DNA of 64,000 bases, taken from contig CALXYJ010000001.1 in the NCBI GenBank assembly GCA_944392945.1, forward strand, positions 62,001 through 126,000, given 5' to 3'. The DNA is from an uncultured Clostridia bacterium. Its GTDB lineage: Bacteria > Bacillota > Clostridia > TANB77 > CAG-508. A program made the position numbers and the translations under genes. The notes beneath the pieces are model-generated. The model had not been told where the DNA came from. It saw only the letters and a list, made by a program, of their open reading frames with translations, and searched no databases. Position 1 is the stretch's first letter. Each line of letters begins with the position of its first letter. Positions 17,348-25,742 of the stretch are shown here, piece by piece.

Positions 17348-18802
17348 GTGAAAAAAAGAAATTTAAGAAAAACAAATATTGTATGTACAATAGGTCCAGC
17401 ATCAGAAAATAGAATGGATGAATTAATAAAAGCTGGAATGGCTATTGCAAGAATTAATTTTTCTCATGGAGATTATGCTGAACAAGCAGATAAGATCGAG
17501 AGATTTTTCGAGATAAGAAAACAACTAGGTTTACCAGTTGCAATAATGCTAGATACAAAAGGACCAGAAATAAGAACAGCATTAAATAAAGCAGGAAGAG
17601 ATGTAAAAGTTCAATTAAAAGAAGGACAAAAATTCACATTCTTCTATGAGGACAGATTAGGAGATGAAGAAGGAACTTCTCTATCATATAAGGATTTATA
17701 CAAAGATGTAAAACCTGGAAACTTAATTTTAATAGATGATGGTAAAATTCAAATTAGAGTAGACGAAATAAAAGATAAGGATATAGTAGGAACTGTATTA
17801 AATGATGGAGCAGCAGGATCTAGAAAAAGTATAAATGTTCCTGGAGTTTCTGTAAAAATACCATTCCTAAGCCCAAAAGATATAAATGATTTAGCAAATG
17901 GAGCAAGAGTTGGATTTGATTATGTTTCTGCATCTTTTGTAAGAAGTAAAGAAGATATTGCAGAAATGCGTAAAGTATTAGATGACAATGGTGGAAAAGA
18001 TGTAAAAATCTTAGCTAAGATAGAGAACCAAGAAGGTATAGACAATTTTGAAGAAATTTTAGCAGCTTGTGATGGTATAATGGTAGCTCGTGGTGATATG
18101 GCAGTAGAAGTACCATTTGAAGTAGTACCAGTTGTTCAAAAAAGATTTATAAAAAGATGTAATGAAGAAGGAAAATTAGTAATAACAGCAACACAAATGC
18201 TAGAAAGTATGACAAATAATCCATTACCAACAAGAGCAGAAGTAAGTGATGTTGCTAATGCTATATATGATCGTACAGGATGTATAATGCTTTCTGGAGA
18301 AACAGCTATGGGAGATTATCCAATAGATTGTGTAAATACAATGGTAAAAGTTGCAAATAGTGTAGAACCAACAATTAATTATTGGAAGAGATTTACTAAA
18401 AAAGATTGGAAAATTGAATATGCAGATATAGAATCACATGCTGCATATACAACATGTGTAACTGCAAGAGATATTAAGGCAGATGCTATTATAGATTATA
18501 CACATACAGGAAATTCTGCAACAAGATTAGCAGGATATGGACCAGCTTGTCCTATATTTGCTATAACAGATTCTGAAAAAGTATATAATCAATTAGGACC
18601 AGTATGGAATGTATTCCCAATTTTAGTAAGAGACGGAAAGGATATAGATGATACAATAACAAAGGGAATAGAAAAATTATTAGAAGAAGGAACTCTAGAA
18701 AAAGGAGATACAGCTGTTTTATGTGGAGGACCACAAATTATACATGAGAATAAAGAAAAATATGTTGTAAACAAAACAGTTGGAGGAATAATTACAATTT
18801 AA
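17348..18802 (+). CDS. pyk: Pyruvate kinase
   Basis: Pyruvate kinase converts phosphoenolpyruvate and ADP to pyruvate and ATP, the last step of glycolysis. The 484-aa protein has the N-terminal NIVCTIGPAS and ARINFSHGDY blocks, and the B-domain with LLIDDGKIQ-like sequence. The active-site lysine segment is ILAKIENQEG, followed by MVARGDMAVEV and ATQMLESM with RAEVSDVANAI. It ends after the C-domain and lacks the extra PEP-utiliser-like domain that many Firmicute enzymes carry. The start is GTG 17348 behind a perfect AGGAGG. It has its own promoter upstream and terminator downstream, so it is monocistronic. Confidence 0.95.
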   Translation: MKKRNLRKTNIVCTIGPASENRMDELIKAGMAIARINFSHGDYAEQADKIERFFEIRKQLGLPVAIMLDTKGPEIRTALNKAGRDVKVQLKEGQKFTFFYEDRLGDEEGTSLSYKDLYKDVKPGNLILIDDGKIQIRVDEIKDKDIVGTVLNDGAAGSRKSINVPGVSVKIPFLSPKDINDLANGARVGFDYVSASFVRSKEDIAEMRKVLDDNGGKDVKILAKIENQEGIDNFEEILAACDGIMVARGDMAVEVPFEVVPVVQKRFIKRCNEEGKLVITATQMLESMTNNPLPTRAEVSDVANAIYDRTGCIMLSGETAMGDYPIDCVNTMVKVANSVEPTINYWKRFTKKDWKIEYADIESHAAYTTCVTARDIKADAIIDYTHTGNSATRLAGYGPACPIFAITDSEKVYNQLGPVWNVFPILVRDGKDIDDTITKGIEKLLEEGTLEKGDTAVLCGGPQIIHENKEKYVVNKTVGGIITI

Positions 18803-18831
18803 TAATAACTAAATTAAAAATTAATTATGCT

Positions 18832-18868
18832 AAAGCTCTAAGTTGTTGAAAAATAACTTAGAGCTTTT
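18832..18868 (+). terminator. Intrinsic terminator after pyk
   Basis: AAAGCTCTAAGTT pairs with AACTTAGAGCTTT around a 9-base loop and is followed by T bases. Confidence 0.85.
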
Positions 18869-18897
18869 CTGTGCTAAAAATTGTAAATTTATAAAAA

Positions 18898-18926
18898 TTT
18901 ACATAATTAGAAAAATATGTTATAAT
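18898..18926 (+). promoter_or_regulatory. Sigma-A promoter for the small gene at 18961
   Basis: TTTACA (18898-18903), 17 bases and TATAAT (18921-18926), with TG one base before the -10. Confidence 0.8.
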
Positions 18927-18960
18927 AAAAAATGTAAAACAAAAAGGGAGGAAAACGACA

Positions 18961-19188
18961 ATGACTAAAAAAGAAAGGAAACTCGTTAATGAGATCTTAG
19001 TGAAGATTTCAAACTTTACTAAGATTTCTCCTCCGCCGGAGCAAGAAGAGAAATATTTAGCAGCGTGTGCGAAGCTCCTTAAAATAAAATCAGCGGTGAC
19101 TGATTACGAGAATGAGGAGCTGGAGAATATTGAGCTGTTGCTCTCTTACTTAGAAAAAGTCAACAGGATCACGAATTCTGTTGATTAA
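18961..19188 (+). CDS. Small protein of unknown function, unusual base composition
   Basis: This is a 75-aa, charged, mostly helical product that I do not recognise. A GGGAGG site, a strong promoter and a downstream hairpin show that it is a real transcription unit. Its codons differ from every neighbour. It uses GAG, AAG, CTC, CTG and GCG freely, and by my count it is about 38% G+C where adjacent genes are near 25-30%. A PPPEQEE stretch (residues 24-30) separates a basic N-terminal helix from an acidic C-terminal part. Recent acquisition from a phage or plasmid would explain this. No mobile-element gene or partner lies beside it. Confidence 0.65.
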   Translation: MTKKERKLVNEILVKISNFTKISPPPEQEEKYLAACAKLLKIKSAVTDYENEELENIELLLSYLEKVNRITNSVD

Positions 19189-19208
19189 ATAAAGCTCTGG
19201 TAGAAGAG

Positions 19209-19236
19209 GGGGAGCCGGTGGTTCCCCTTCATTTTA
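19209..19236 (+). terminator. GC-rich hairpin after the small gene
   Basis: GGGGAGCC pairs with GGTTCCCC (one G-U) around a 3-base loop and is followed by TTCATTTT. It is by far the most G+C-rich stem in the area, in keeping with the odd composition of the gene before it. Confidence 0.65.
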
Positions 19237-19255
19237 AAAAATAAGAGGTGATATA

Positions 19256-20410
19256 ATGGATAAAAGTGAAGAAAAAAGTTACAAGGAAAATCATGTTGGA
19301 CAAAAAAGCAATTATAAATATAGAAAAAGAAGAAATTATGAAAAAGAAAATGATGGTAATAAAAAACAAAAAAAAGATAATGATGAAAGAAAAAATAGTA
19401 ACATAAAATATAAAAAAAATAGAAAGAAAAAATCAAGAGAATTAAAAGTGCTAGACAAATATTCCGAGAATTTAGAAATTTCAGAATTATTGTTATTAGA
19501 TGATGAAACTAAATTAGAGTTTATAATAGAGATTTTGAAGAAAATAAAACCAGATTATAAAAAAGAGTATGAAAGAAGTGAACGTAAGAAGCCAGAGAAA
19601 TATAGATTACATTTAAGAGAAGATTTTGATTTATCTGATGTAGCATATTCTGCAAAAGGGGATACAATTGAAGATAAAATAACACAGAAAGCACTTATAA
19701 TGTTTTATGCAAATAAATTAGGACATGCATGTAATTTTCTAGCTAAAAAAATGTTAAATCAATTTTGCAAGCAAAACGATATAAAATATAATGGGCGCCA
19801 AAATCCGATATTTGATGAAGTCCTTTTTGGAAAATTAACTAAAGCTTTAAGCATATATTTTAATTCTGATCCAGAAATAGCTGGAAGTGAAATTAAAGAG
19901 AGTAAAAAAACATTAGAACGTTTTGGTATAGAGGAAAAGGATTTAAAAGAATTAGAAAAAAGAGAATATGGAAAATTAGTAAATACATATAGAAATATGA
20001 TGTTTATAAAAGAAAATAGTATAAAAGAATTAATTCCAATGGTAAAAAGAAATCGAAAATATTCTTTTGGATTAAGTAAAGAAGTTATTTATAATCAATT
20101 TGGAACTAGAAAGGAAAGAGAAGCTTTTGTTATAGATATTCCGTTTTATTCACAAATTGGTGTACATATAAAAAGCCAGGAATTAATAACAGCATTAAGT
20201 GGTATAGAATATGCATATCCACTTTATGAAACAGAAAATGTACTAATATTGGATGAAACCTCACCTGAACAAGAAAAATATATAAGTGAACATAAAAAAG
20301 ATTTAACAAGTTCATTAATAAGAATGAAAAATAAAAGATTTGCACATACAATTGCAGTAAAAAGTGGAATGGATAAGAAAACACTAGATAAAATTCATGA
20401 TGAAAGATAG
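19256..20410 (+). CDS. Unknown protein with Lys/Arg-rich N-terminus
   Basis: I do not recognise this 384-aa protein. Residues 1-65 are extremely rich in Lys, Arg, Asn and Glu, contain no hydrophobic run and are probably disordered. Residues 70-384 look like a folded, mixed alpha/beta cytosolic domain, with the segments LGHACNFLAKKMLNQFC and FVIDIPFYSQIGVHIKSQELI. There is no signal peptide and no membrane helix. A basic disordered tail suggests nucleic-acid or ribosome binding, but this is inference only. The ATG follows an AAGAGGTGAT site, and its end is tightly linked to the next unknown gene. Confidence 0.7.
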   Translation: MDKSEEKSYKENHVGQKSNYKYRKRRNYEKENDGNKKQKKDNDERKNSNIKYKKNRKKKSRELKVLDKYSENLEISELLLLDDETKLEFIIEILKKIKPDYKKEYERSERKKPEKYRLHLREDFDLSDVAYSAKGDTIEDKITQKALIMFYANKLGHACNFLAKKMLNQFCKQNDIKYNGRQNPIFDEVLFGKLTKALSIYFNSDPEIAGSEIKESKKTLERFGIEEKDLKELEKREYGKLVNTYRNMMFIKENSIKELIPMVKRNRKYSFGLSKEVIYNQFGTRKEREAFVIDIPFYSQIGVHIKSQELITALSGIEYAYPLYETENVLILDETSPEQEKYISEHKKDLTSSLIRMKNKRFAHTIAVKSGMDKKTLDKIHDER

Positions 20411-20423
20411 GAGAAAAATTATT

Positions 20424-20795
20424 ATGTATCTAAAAAATATAGAAGAATTAAGTGAAAACACAAATATAAAAGAAAAGTTGAATATCATAGAAAAACTAAT
20501 GGATGAAGAAAACTATGAAGAAGCATATTATAAATTGGCTGCAATCTTAGAATATATAAACATAAAATTAATAAGAAATAAACTAAATATTAATATTAAA
20601 GATTCAGATATAGTTAATATTATTAATATATATCAAGATAAAGACTCAACATTGTTTAAGAATATGTTAAATGTTAATGGTCAATATAATATGGTAAGTG
20701 AATTAGGAATAGATGAAGATGATGTAATATTTTTAGCAAGTATTATAAATAGTAATTATAAATACATGCTAGAAAAATATGGAGAATTTATTTAA
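20424..20795 (+). CDS. Unknown small helical protein
   Basis: This is a 123-aa, acidic, helical product with no family I can name. I start it at ATG 20424 because GGAG at 20410-20413 lies about ten bases upstream. The in-frame ATG at 20397 falls inside the preceding gene without a site. It begins just 14 bases after the previous stop, so the two unknown proteins are probably made from the same mRNA and may work together. Confidence 0.6.
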   Translation: MYLKNIEELSENTNIKEKLNIIEKLMDEENYEEAYYKLAAILEYINIKLIRNKLNINIKDSDIVNIINIYQDKDSTLFKNMLNVNGQYNMVSELGIDEDDVIFLASIINSNYKYMLEKYGEFI

Positions 20796-20802
20796 AGAAA
20801 CA

Positions 20803-20831
20803 TTTACAAATTATGTATACTGATATATAAT
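20803..20831 (+). promoter_or_regulatory. Sigma-A promoter
   Basis: TTTACA (20803-20808), 17 bases and TATAAT (20826-20831), before the gene at 20885. Confidence 0.75.
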
Positions 20832-20884
20832 ATAAGTGCAAGAACGCTATAAATAGGGGAAAATAATAATAAAAGGAGTATGGA

Positions 20885-21397
20885 ATGAGTAAATTAAAAA
20901 CATATTTTAAATATATATTACTATTAGTAGTTTTGTTTATATTTGTATCTATAGTTTCAAAATTATTAATAATATCTATGTATAAGCCTAAAGATTGTAC
21001 AGTATTATTTGATAGCCCAAAAATAGAAATAATAGATTCTAAGGCAACAAATGCAAATGGTTATATTTATGGCTGTATAACAAATACAACTGGATCAACC
21101 ATAGAAAATAAGTACATAAAATTAGACTGTTATTCAGAATATGATAATAATATAAATACAGGTTATGCGCAAATATTTAAACTAGAGCCAGATGAAAGCC
21201 AATATTTTATCATAAAATATAGATGTGAAGGGACGGAAAGAGTAGAAATTTCGATGTCTGATACAGCACCAGACTATTTATTAAATCCTATAGATATAGA
21301 ATTAACACAGACACAGAAATTTGCACTAATAGCAGGAGGATTGATAGTCGTATATTATATGCCAGTAGGATATTTATTTGGACTTTTCCCATTTTAA
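20885..21397 (+). CDS. Membrane-anchored protein with extracellular FxLYD-like domain
   Basis: The 170-aa protein has an N-terminal membrane helix (about residues 9-30) and an outer domain of roughly 105 residues with Cys residues at 39, 62, 81 and 118. A second membrane helix lies at about 142-165. The middle part reads IIDSKATNANGYIYGCITN and later LEPDESQYF, the pattern of FxLYD-type beta-sandwich domains found in many Firmicute surface proteins. No enzymatic motif is visible. It has its own promoter and an inverted repeat after it, and stands alone before mreB. Confidence 0.6.
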   Translation: MSKLKTYFKYILLLVVLFIFVSIVSKLLIISMYKPKDCTVLFDSPKIEIIDSKATNANGYIYGCITNTTGSTIENKYIKLDCYSEYDNNINTGYAQIFKLEPDESQYFIIKYRCEGTERVEISMSDTAPDYLLNPIDIELTQTQKFALIAGGLIVVYYMPVGYLFGLFPF

Positions 21398-21437
21398 TGA
21401 AAATTACTTGAAATTTTTAATATAAAAATGTAATATT

Positions 21438-21487
21438 AAATAGCAATAAAAATATTATAAAATATATAAATATTTTTATTGCTATTT
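21438..21487 (+). terminator. Long perfect inverted repeat upstream of mreB
   Basis: Two 19-base arms, starting AAATAGCAATAAAAATATT, flank a 12-base loop with no mismatch. There is no clear U-run after the stem. The right arm contains the -35 of the mreB promoter, so it could act as terminator, as cruciform or as an operator. Confidence 0.6.
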
Positions 21488-21507
21488 CAGTTCTTTTGTA
21501 ATATAAT
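21479..21507 (+). promoter_or_regulatory. mreB promoter overlapping the inverted repeat
   Basis: TTGCTA (21479-21484), 17 bases and TATAAT (21502-21507). The -35 hexamer lies in the right arm of the 21438-21487 repeat. Confidence 0.65.
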
Positions 21508-21547
21508 TGTAACAGACTTGTAATAATAAAAGAAAAGGAGAATATCA

Positions 21548-22552
21548 ATGTTTGGTTTTGGTCAAGATATAGGTATAGATTTAGGTACTGCAACAGTAAT
21601 TGCATATGTAAAAGGTAAAGGAATTGTTCTAAGAGAACCATCTGTAGTTGCTGTAGACAGAAATTCTGGAGATGTTCTCGCTGTAGGTCAAGAGGCTAGA
21701 AGAATGTTAGGAAGAACACCTGGAAATATCATAGCTACAAGACCATTAAGAGATGGAGTAATATCAGATTATACTGTAACAGAAAAAATGTTAAAATATT
21801 TTATAAATAAAGTGTGTGGAAAATTTATATTTGCACCAAGAATTATGATATGTATACCTTCTCAAGTAACAGAAGTAGAAAAAAGAGCAGTAATAGATGC
21901 TGCCTCACAAGCTGGAGCTCGTAAAGTTTATTTAATAGAAGAACCAATAGCAGCAGCAATAGGAGCTGGAATAGATATATCAAAACCATGTGGAAATATG
22001 ATTGTAGATATTGGTGGAGGAACTACAGATATTGCTGTAATATCACTAGGAGGTTCTGTAGTAAGTACATCATTAAAAGTTGCAGGAGATAAATTAGATG
22101 AAGCAATTGTAAAATATATAAAAAGAAAACATAATATAATGATTGGAGAAAGAACAGCAGAAGATTTAAAAATAAATATTGGATGTGTATATCCAAAAAT
22201 TCAAGATGTAGAAATGGATATAAGAGGAAGAGATTTATCAACCGGTTTACCAAAAACAATAACAGTATATTCTAGCGAAATGTTAGAAGCACTAATAGAA
22301 CCAGCAATGATGATTGTAGATTCTGTACATTCTGTTTTAGAAAAAACGCCACCAGAACTTGCAGCAGATATAAGTGACAGAGGAATATATATGACAGGTG
22401 GAGGATGTTTAGTAGATGGACTAGATAAATTATTGCAAGAAAAAACAGGAATAAATGTTATGATTGCAGAAGATGCAATTTCTTGTGTTGCTTTAGGAAC
22501 GGGAAAAGCATTAGATAATTTAGATGCACTAGACGGAAAAACTAGAAAATAA
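21548..22552 (+). CDS. mreB: Rod-shape-determining protein MreB/Mbl
   Basis: MreB is the actin-like filament protein that guides lateral peptidoglycan synthesis in rod-shaped cells. The 334-aa product has the actin-fold nucleotide loops GIDLGTATV (phosphate 1), VDIGGGTTDIAV (phosphate 2) and YMTGGGCLVDG (adenosine), and the MreB-typical RPLRDGVISDY and IPSQVTEVEKRAV. No mreC or mreD follows, so it may be an Mbl or MreBH paralogue. The choice between paralogues is not possible from sequence alone. The start has an AAGGAG site, with the promoter just upstream and a terminator after the gene. Confidence 0.93.
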   Translation: MFGFGQDIGIDLGTATVIAYVKGKGIVLREPSVVAVDRNSGDVLAVGQEARRMLGRTPGNIIATRPLRDGVISDYTVTEKMLKYFINKVCGKFIFAPRIMICIPSQVTEVEKRAVIDAASQAGARKVYLIEEPIAAAIGAGIDISKPCGNMIVDIGGGTTDIAVISLGGSVVSTSLKVAGDKLDEAIVKYIKRKHNIMIGERTAEDLKINIGCVYPKIQDVEMDIRGRDLSTGLPKTITVYSSEMLEALIEPAMMIVDSVHSVLEKTPPELAADISDRGIYMTGGGCLVDGLDKLLQEKTGINVMIAEDAISCVALGTGKALDNLDALDGKTRK

Positions 22553-22597
22553 AAATATTATATAAGAAGATTAGCCCTCTTCATTTATATATATATC

Positions 22598-22626
22598 GCA
22601 CTTTGTTATATGCAAGGTGCTTTTTT
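22598..22626 (+). terminator. Intrinsic terminator after mreB
   Basis: GCACTTTG pairs with CAAGGTGC (one G-U) around a 7-base loop, followed by six T bases. Confidence 0.85.
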
Positions 22627-22696
22627 GTATAGTAAGAAATTTTTCTTATTTAACATTTTAAATAAAAATACATATACTATATAAGAAGGTGGTAAT

Positions 22697-23047
22697 ATGC
22701 AAGAATTTATACCTAATGCAATATTATGGACACTGGCATTATATGGTCTAATAGAAATAGCTAAAACTATAAGATATTATTTTGCATGTACAAAATTTAA
22801 ACAGGACGGAATATATGTTATAGTAGCAGCTAAAAATCAAGCAGATAGAATAGAGTGTTTTACAAGAAATATAATTTGTAAATTATTATATGGAAAAGAA
22901 GAATTGACTAAAGGAATAATTATGGTCGATTTAGATTCAACTGATGATACATATGAAATAATATCTAAACTGGCAAAAGATTATAATTTTATAAAAGCTT
23001 CTGACTGGAATGAATGTAAAGAAATAATGGATGAAATTTCAAAATAA
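22697..23047 (+). CDS. Small membrane-anchored protein resembling a truncated GT-A fold
   Basis: The 116-aa product has an N-terminal hydrophobic helix (about residues 5-28). A small domain follows with YVIVAAKNQADRIECFTRNI and IIMVDLDSTDDTYEII. These segments resemble the nucleotide-binding half of GT2 glycosyltransferases, but the acceptor half is missing and the protein is complete at this length (AGAAGGTGG before the ATG, then its own stop). It may be a regulatory or degenerate relative. The next gene, recD2, has its own promoter. Confidence 0.55.
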   Translation: MQEFIPNAILWTLALYGLIEIAKTIRYYFACTKFKQDGIYVIVAAKNQADRIECFTRNIICKLLYGKEELTKGIIMVDLDSTDDTYEIISKLAKDYNFIKASDWNECKEIMDEISK

Positions 23048-23049
23048 AA

Positions 23050-23078
23050 TTGTTAATATTTTATTGATATGATAAAAT
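23050..23078 (+). promoter_or_regulatory. Sigma-A promoter for recD2
   Basis: TTGTTA (23050-23055), 17 bases and TAAAAT (23073-23078), with an extended -10 TG. Confidence 0.75.
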
Positions 23079-23107
23079 CACAGTAATATATAGAAAAGAG
23101 GGTAAAA

Positions 23108-25333
23108 GTGGAACTAACAGGACAACTAACAGAGATTATTTATCAAAATGAAGTAAATAGTTATTTAATAGGAATTTTAGAAAATGATGAGGATTCAATA
23201 ACAATAGTTGGATATATGCCTTTTTTAGTAGAAGGAGATTATTTAAAAGTAATAGGAAATTTTGTTACACATAAAGAATATGGAAAACAATTTAAGGTTG
23301 AAACATTTGAAAAAATAATGCCTAAAACATTGGATTCATTAGAAAGATATTTGTCCAATGGAACGATAAAAGGAATAGGACCTGCAACAGCAAAAAAAAT
23401 AGTATCAACATTTGGTGAAGATACTATAAATATATTTAAATTTGAACCAGAAAAATTAACTCAAATAAAAGGTATATCAAAAGAAAAAGCAAGGGAAATG
23501 GCAGAGAGCTTTGTAGAAAATTGGGAACTTTGGCAAATTGTAGGATATTTAGAAAATTTCGGAATAAGTCCTGCAAATGCTAAAAGTGTTTATAAACAAT
23601 TAGGACCACAAACAATAGAGGAGATAGATTCAAACCCATATATATTAATAGATTTAGTAAAAGGAGTAGATTTTGCAAAACTAGATAAATATGCTTTAGA
23701 AAATGGTTTTGAGGTTAATAATTATAAAAGAATAAAGTGTGGAATAAAATATAGTTTAGTAAAAATTACATATAATGGGCATTGTTGTACATTAGAATCT
23801 AATTTAATTAAATATGTAAAAGATTTATTAAAAGTAGAAGATGAAGATATAGAACATTGTCTAATAGATCTAAATGTTAAAGAAGAAATTGTAATAGAAA
23901 AACGTGAAGATGAAAGATGGGTATATAGTAAGGATATATATGATGCAGAAGCTAATATTGCTAGTAAATTAATATTATTAGATTCAGCTCAAAATATAAA
24001 GAAGATAACAAGTTTTAATAAAGAATTAGAAAACATAGAAAAAGCAAGTAATATAAGTCTTTCTAAAAAACAAAAAGAGGCTATACAAGCTGTAAACTCA
24101 AACAATGTAGTAATAATTACAGGTGGTCCTGGAACAGGAAAAACAACGATTATAAAAAATGTAATTGATATATATAAAAGTTATGGAAAAAAAGTTGTTT
24201 TATGTGCTCCAACAGGGCGTGCTGCCAAAAGAATGACAGAAATGACTGGTGAAGAAGCAAAAACATTACATAGATTATTGGAAATAGGCAAAATAGAAAA
24301 AGATAATGAATTTACTATTATGAATTATGAAGTTGCTCCAATAGATGCAGATGTAATAATTGTAGATGAAGCTTCGATGGTAGATATTTATTTAATGAAT
24401 TATTTATTAAATGGAATATATTTAGGAACAAAGCTTATATTAGTAGGAGATACAGATCAATTACCATCTGTAGGACCAGGAAGTGTATTAAAAGATATAA
24501 TAAATTCTGAAAGAATTAAGACTATATTTTTAGATGAAATTTTTAGACAAGCAGCACAAAGTAAAATAATTGTTAATTCACATAGAGTTAATGATGGAGA
24601 ATATTTTTTAAATAAAGAAGAACAGGAAGGTCTTAAAGATGATTTCTTCTACATAAAAGAAAAAAGTCAAGACATAATGCTAGAACAAGTAATATCCCTT
24701 TGTAAGGGAAGGCTAAAAAATTTTGGCGATTATGATTTTTTCGAGAATATACAAATTTTATCACCAACCAAAAAAGGTATGCTAGGAACAAAAGAGTTAA
24801 ATAAAAAATTGCAAGAAGAATTAAATCCATCAGATGATATAAAAAATGAAAAAAAGATAGGAGAGGTTATTTTTAGAGAAGGCGACAGGGTTATGCAAGT
24901 AAAAAATAACTATGATATATATTGGGAAAAAGACGGTACATTAAGTCTAACTCATGAGAGCGGAACAGGGATATTTAATGGAGAACTTGGCAAAATAGCC
25001 AAAATAGATTTTCTAAATAAACAAATAAAAATTATTTTTGATGACGAAAAAGAAGCATGGTATGCATTTTCTGATATGGATCAAATAGAACATGCTTATG
25101 CTATAACTGTACATAAAGCACAGGGAAGTGAATTTGATGTAGTAATAATGGTTGTTAGTGGCTCATCTTCGATGTTACTTACAAGAAATTTATTATATAC
25201 AGGCTTAACAAGAGCAAAGAAATTATTAATATTAATAGGAAATGATAATGTAGTAAAATTCATGATAAAAAATGCAGATACAAAAATAAGAAATACTGGC
25301 TTAGAATATAAACTAAAAATGATTTCTAAATAG
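23108..25333 (+). CDS. recD2: RecD2-type ATP-dependent DNA helicase
   Basis: RecD2 is a 5'-3' superfamily 1 helicase of Gram-positive bacteria that works without RecBC and helps replication forks pass damage. The 741-aa product is full length. It has an N-terminal OB-like part, and helix-hairpin-helix repeats at about residues 80-200 (GIGPATAKKIVSTFG, KGISKEKAREMAE). Walker A is GGPGTGKTT (from residue 339), Walker B is VDEASMVD, then GDTDQLPSVGPG. The C-terminal domain has YAITVHKAQGSEFD and YTGLTRAKK. The start is GTG 23108 behind GAGGG. It has its own promoter and a long hairpin after it. Confidence 0.93.
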   Translation: MELTGQLTEIIYQNEVNSYLIGILENDEDSITIVGYMPFLVEGDYLKVIGNFVTHKEYGKQFKVETFEKIMPKTLDSLERYLSNGTIKGIGPATAKKIVSTFGEDTINIFKFEPEKLTQIKGISKEKAREMAESFVENWELWQIVGYLENFGISPANAKSVYKQLGPQTIEEIDSNPYILIDLVKGVDFAKLDKYALENGFEVNNYKRIKCGIKYSLVKITYNGHCCTLESNLIKYVKDLLKVEDEDIEHCLIDLNVKEEIVIEKREDERWVYSKDIYDAEANIASKLILLDSAQNIKKITSFNKELENIEKASNISLSKKQKEAIQAVNSNNVVIITGGPGTGKTTIIKNVIDIYKSYGKKVVLCAPTGRAAKRMTEMTGEEAKTLHRLLEIGKIEKDNEFTIMNYEVAPIDADVIIVDEASMVDIYLMNYLLNGIYLGTKLILVGDTDQLPSVGPGSVLKDIINSERIKTIFLDEIFRQAAQSKIIVNSHRVNDGEYFLNKEEQEGLKDDFFYIKEKSQDIMLEQVISLCKGRLKNFGDYDFFENIQILSPTKKGMLGTKELNKKLQEELNPSDDIKNEKKIGEVIFREGDRVMQVKNNYDIYWEKDGTLSLTHESGTGIFNGELGKIAKIDFLNKQIKIIFDDEKEAWYAFSDMDQIEHAYAITVHKAQGSEFDVVIMVVSGSSSMLLTRNLLYTGLTRAKKLLILIGNDNVVKFMIKNADTKIRNTGLEYKLKMISK

Positions 25334-25347
25334 CATAAAAAATTAAT

Positions 25348-25397
25348 TCAAGAGACATACAAAAATGAAACTATCTATAATTTTGTATGTCTCTTGA
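25348..25397. terminator. Long hairpin between recD2 and a convergent small ORF
   Basis: Perfect 17-bp arms start TCAAGAGACATACAAAA (25348-25364) and close at 25381-25397. A-rich sequence on the left gives a U-run for minus-strand transcripts. It probably ends both converging units. Confidence 0.7.
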
Positions 25398-25430
25398 TGG
25401 TAAAATTACTTATATGACTAAGAAAATACA

Positions 25431-25601
25431 TTAGTACCTTCCATACCATTTTCTTAGCTGTTCTTTTCGTTCGATCTCTTTTATTCTAAAATCTAATCTT
25501 TTACAACCTTCTGCTATACAAGCTGAGATTTCTTTGGTGGAGTACACTCCGTTAATATTCTTTTTCCGTTTCATTTTAGGCATATTAATTTGAACTCTCA
25601 T
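25431..25601 (-). CDS. Small basic protein of unknown function, foreign-looking
   Basis: The 56-aa product starts at ATG 25601 behind AAAGGGG and has 16 Lys/Arg. It has an amphipathic stretch EISACIAEGCKRLDFRIKEIERKEQLRKW, given here only by its ends, and no family I can name. It uses TCC, ACC, CGA and AACGG-type codons more than its neighbours, and it holds the only in-frame CGG in the window outside the three frameshift sites (codon 12, 25568-25566). Here reading CGG as Arg keeps the frame open, while skipping a base gives a stop soon after. It may be a recently acquired gene from another genetic background, or not be translated at all. Confidence 0.45.
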   Translation of the reverse strand: MRVQINMPKMKRKKNINGVYSTKEISACIAEGCKRLDFRIKEIERKEQLRKWYGRY

Positions 25602-25682
25602 ATTTTCCCCTTTCAAATTTGACGTTGTTTACAAGTACTATATGTCAACTCCCAATAGGAGATTATACAATTTATGTCTAAA

Positions 25683-25699
25683 TAATACCATAATGGTAC
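25683..25699. promoter_or_regulatory. Operator-like palindrome between the small ORF and comF
   Basis: ACCAT-A-ATGGT followed directly by a third ACCAT, in the divergent gap upstream of comF and of the small minus-strand ORF. A repressor site is possible; no cognate regulator is visible. Confidence 0.3.
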
Positions 25700-25742
25700 C
25701 ATTTTTATAATAATTGTATATCTAATAAAAACAGGAGGTAAT

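Noticed and set aside
18961..19236. Toxin-antitoxin module
   Set aside because: A single gene with its own promoter and terminator; the next gene belongs to another unit and looks unrelated in size and composition.
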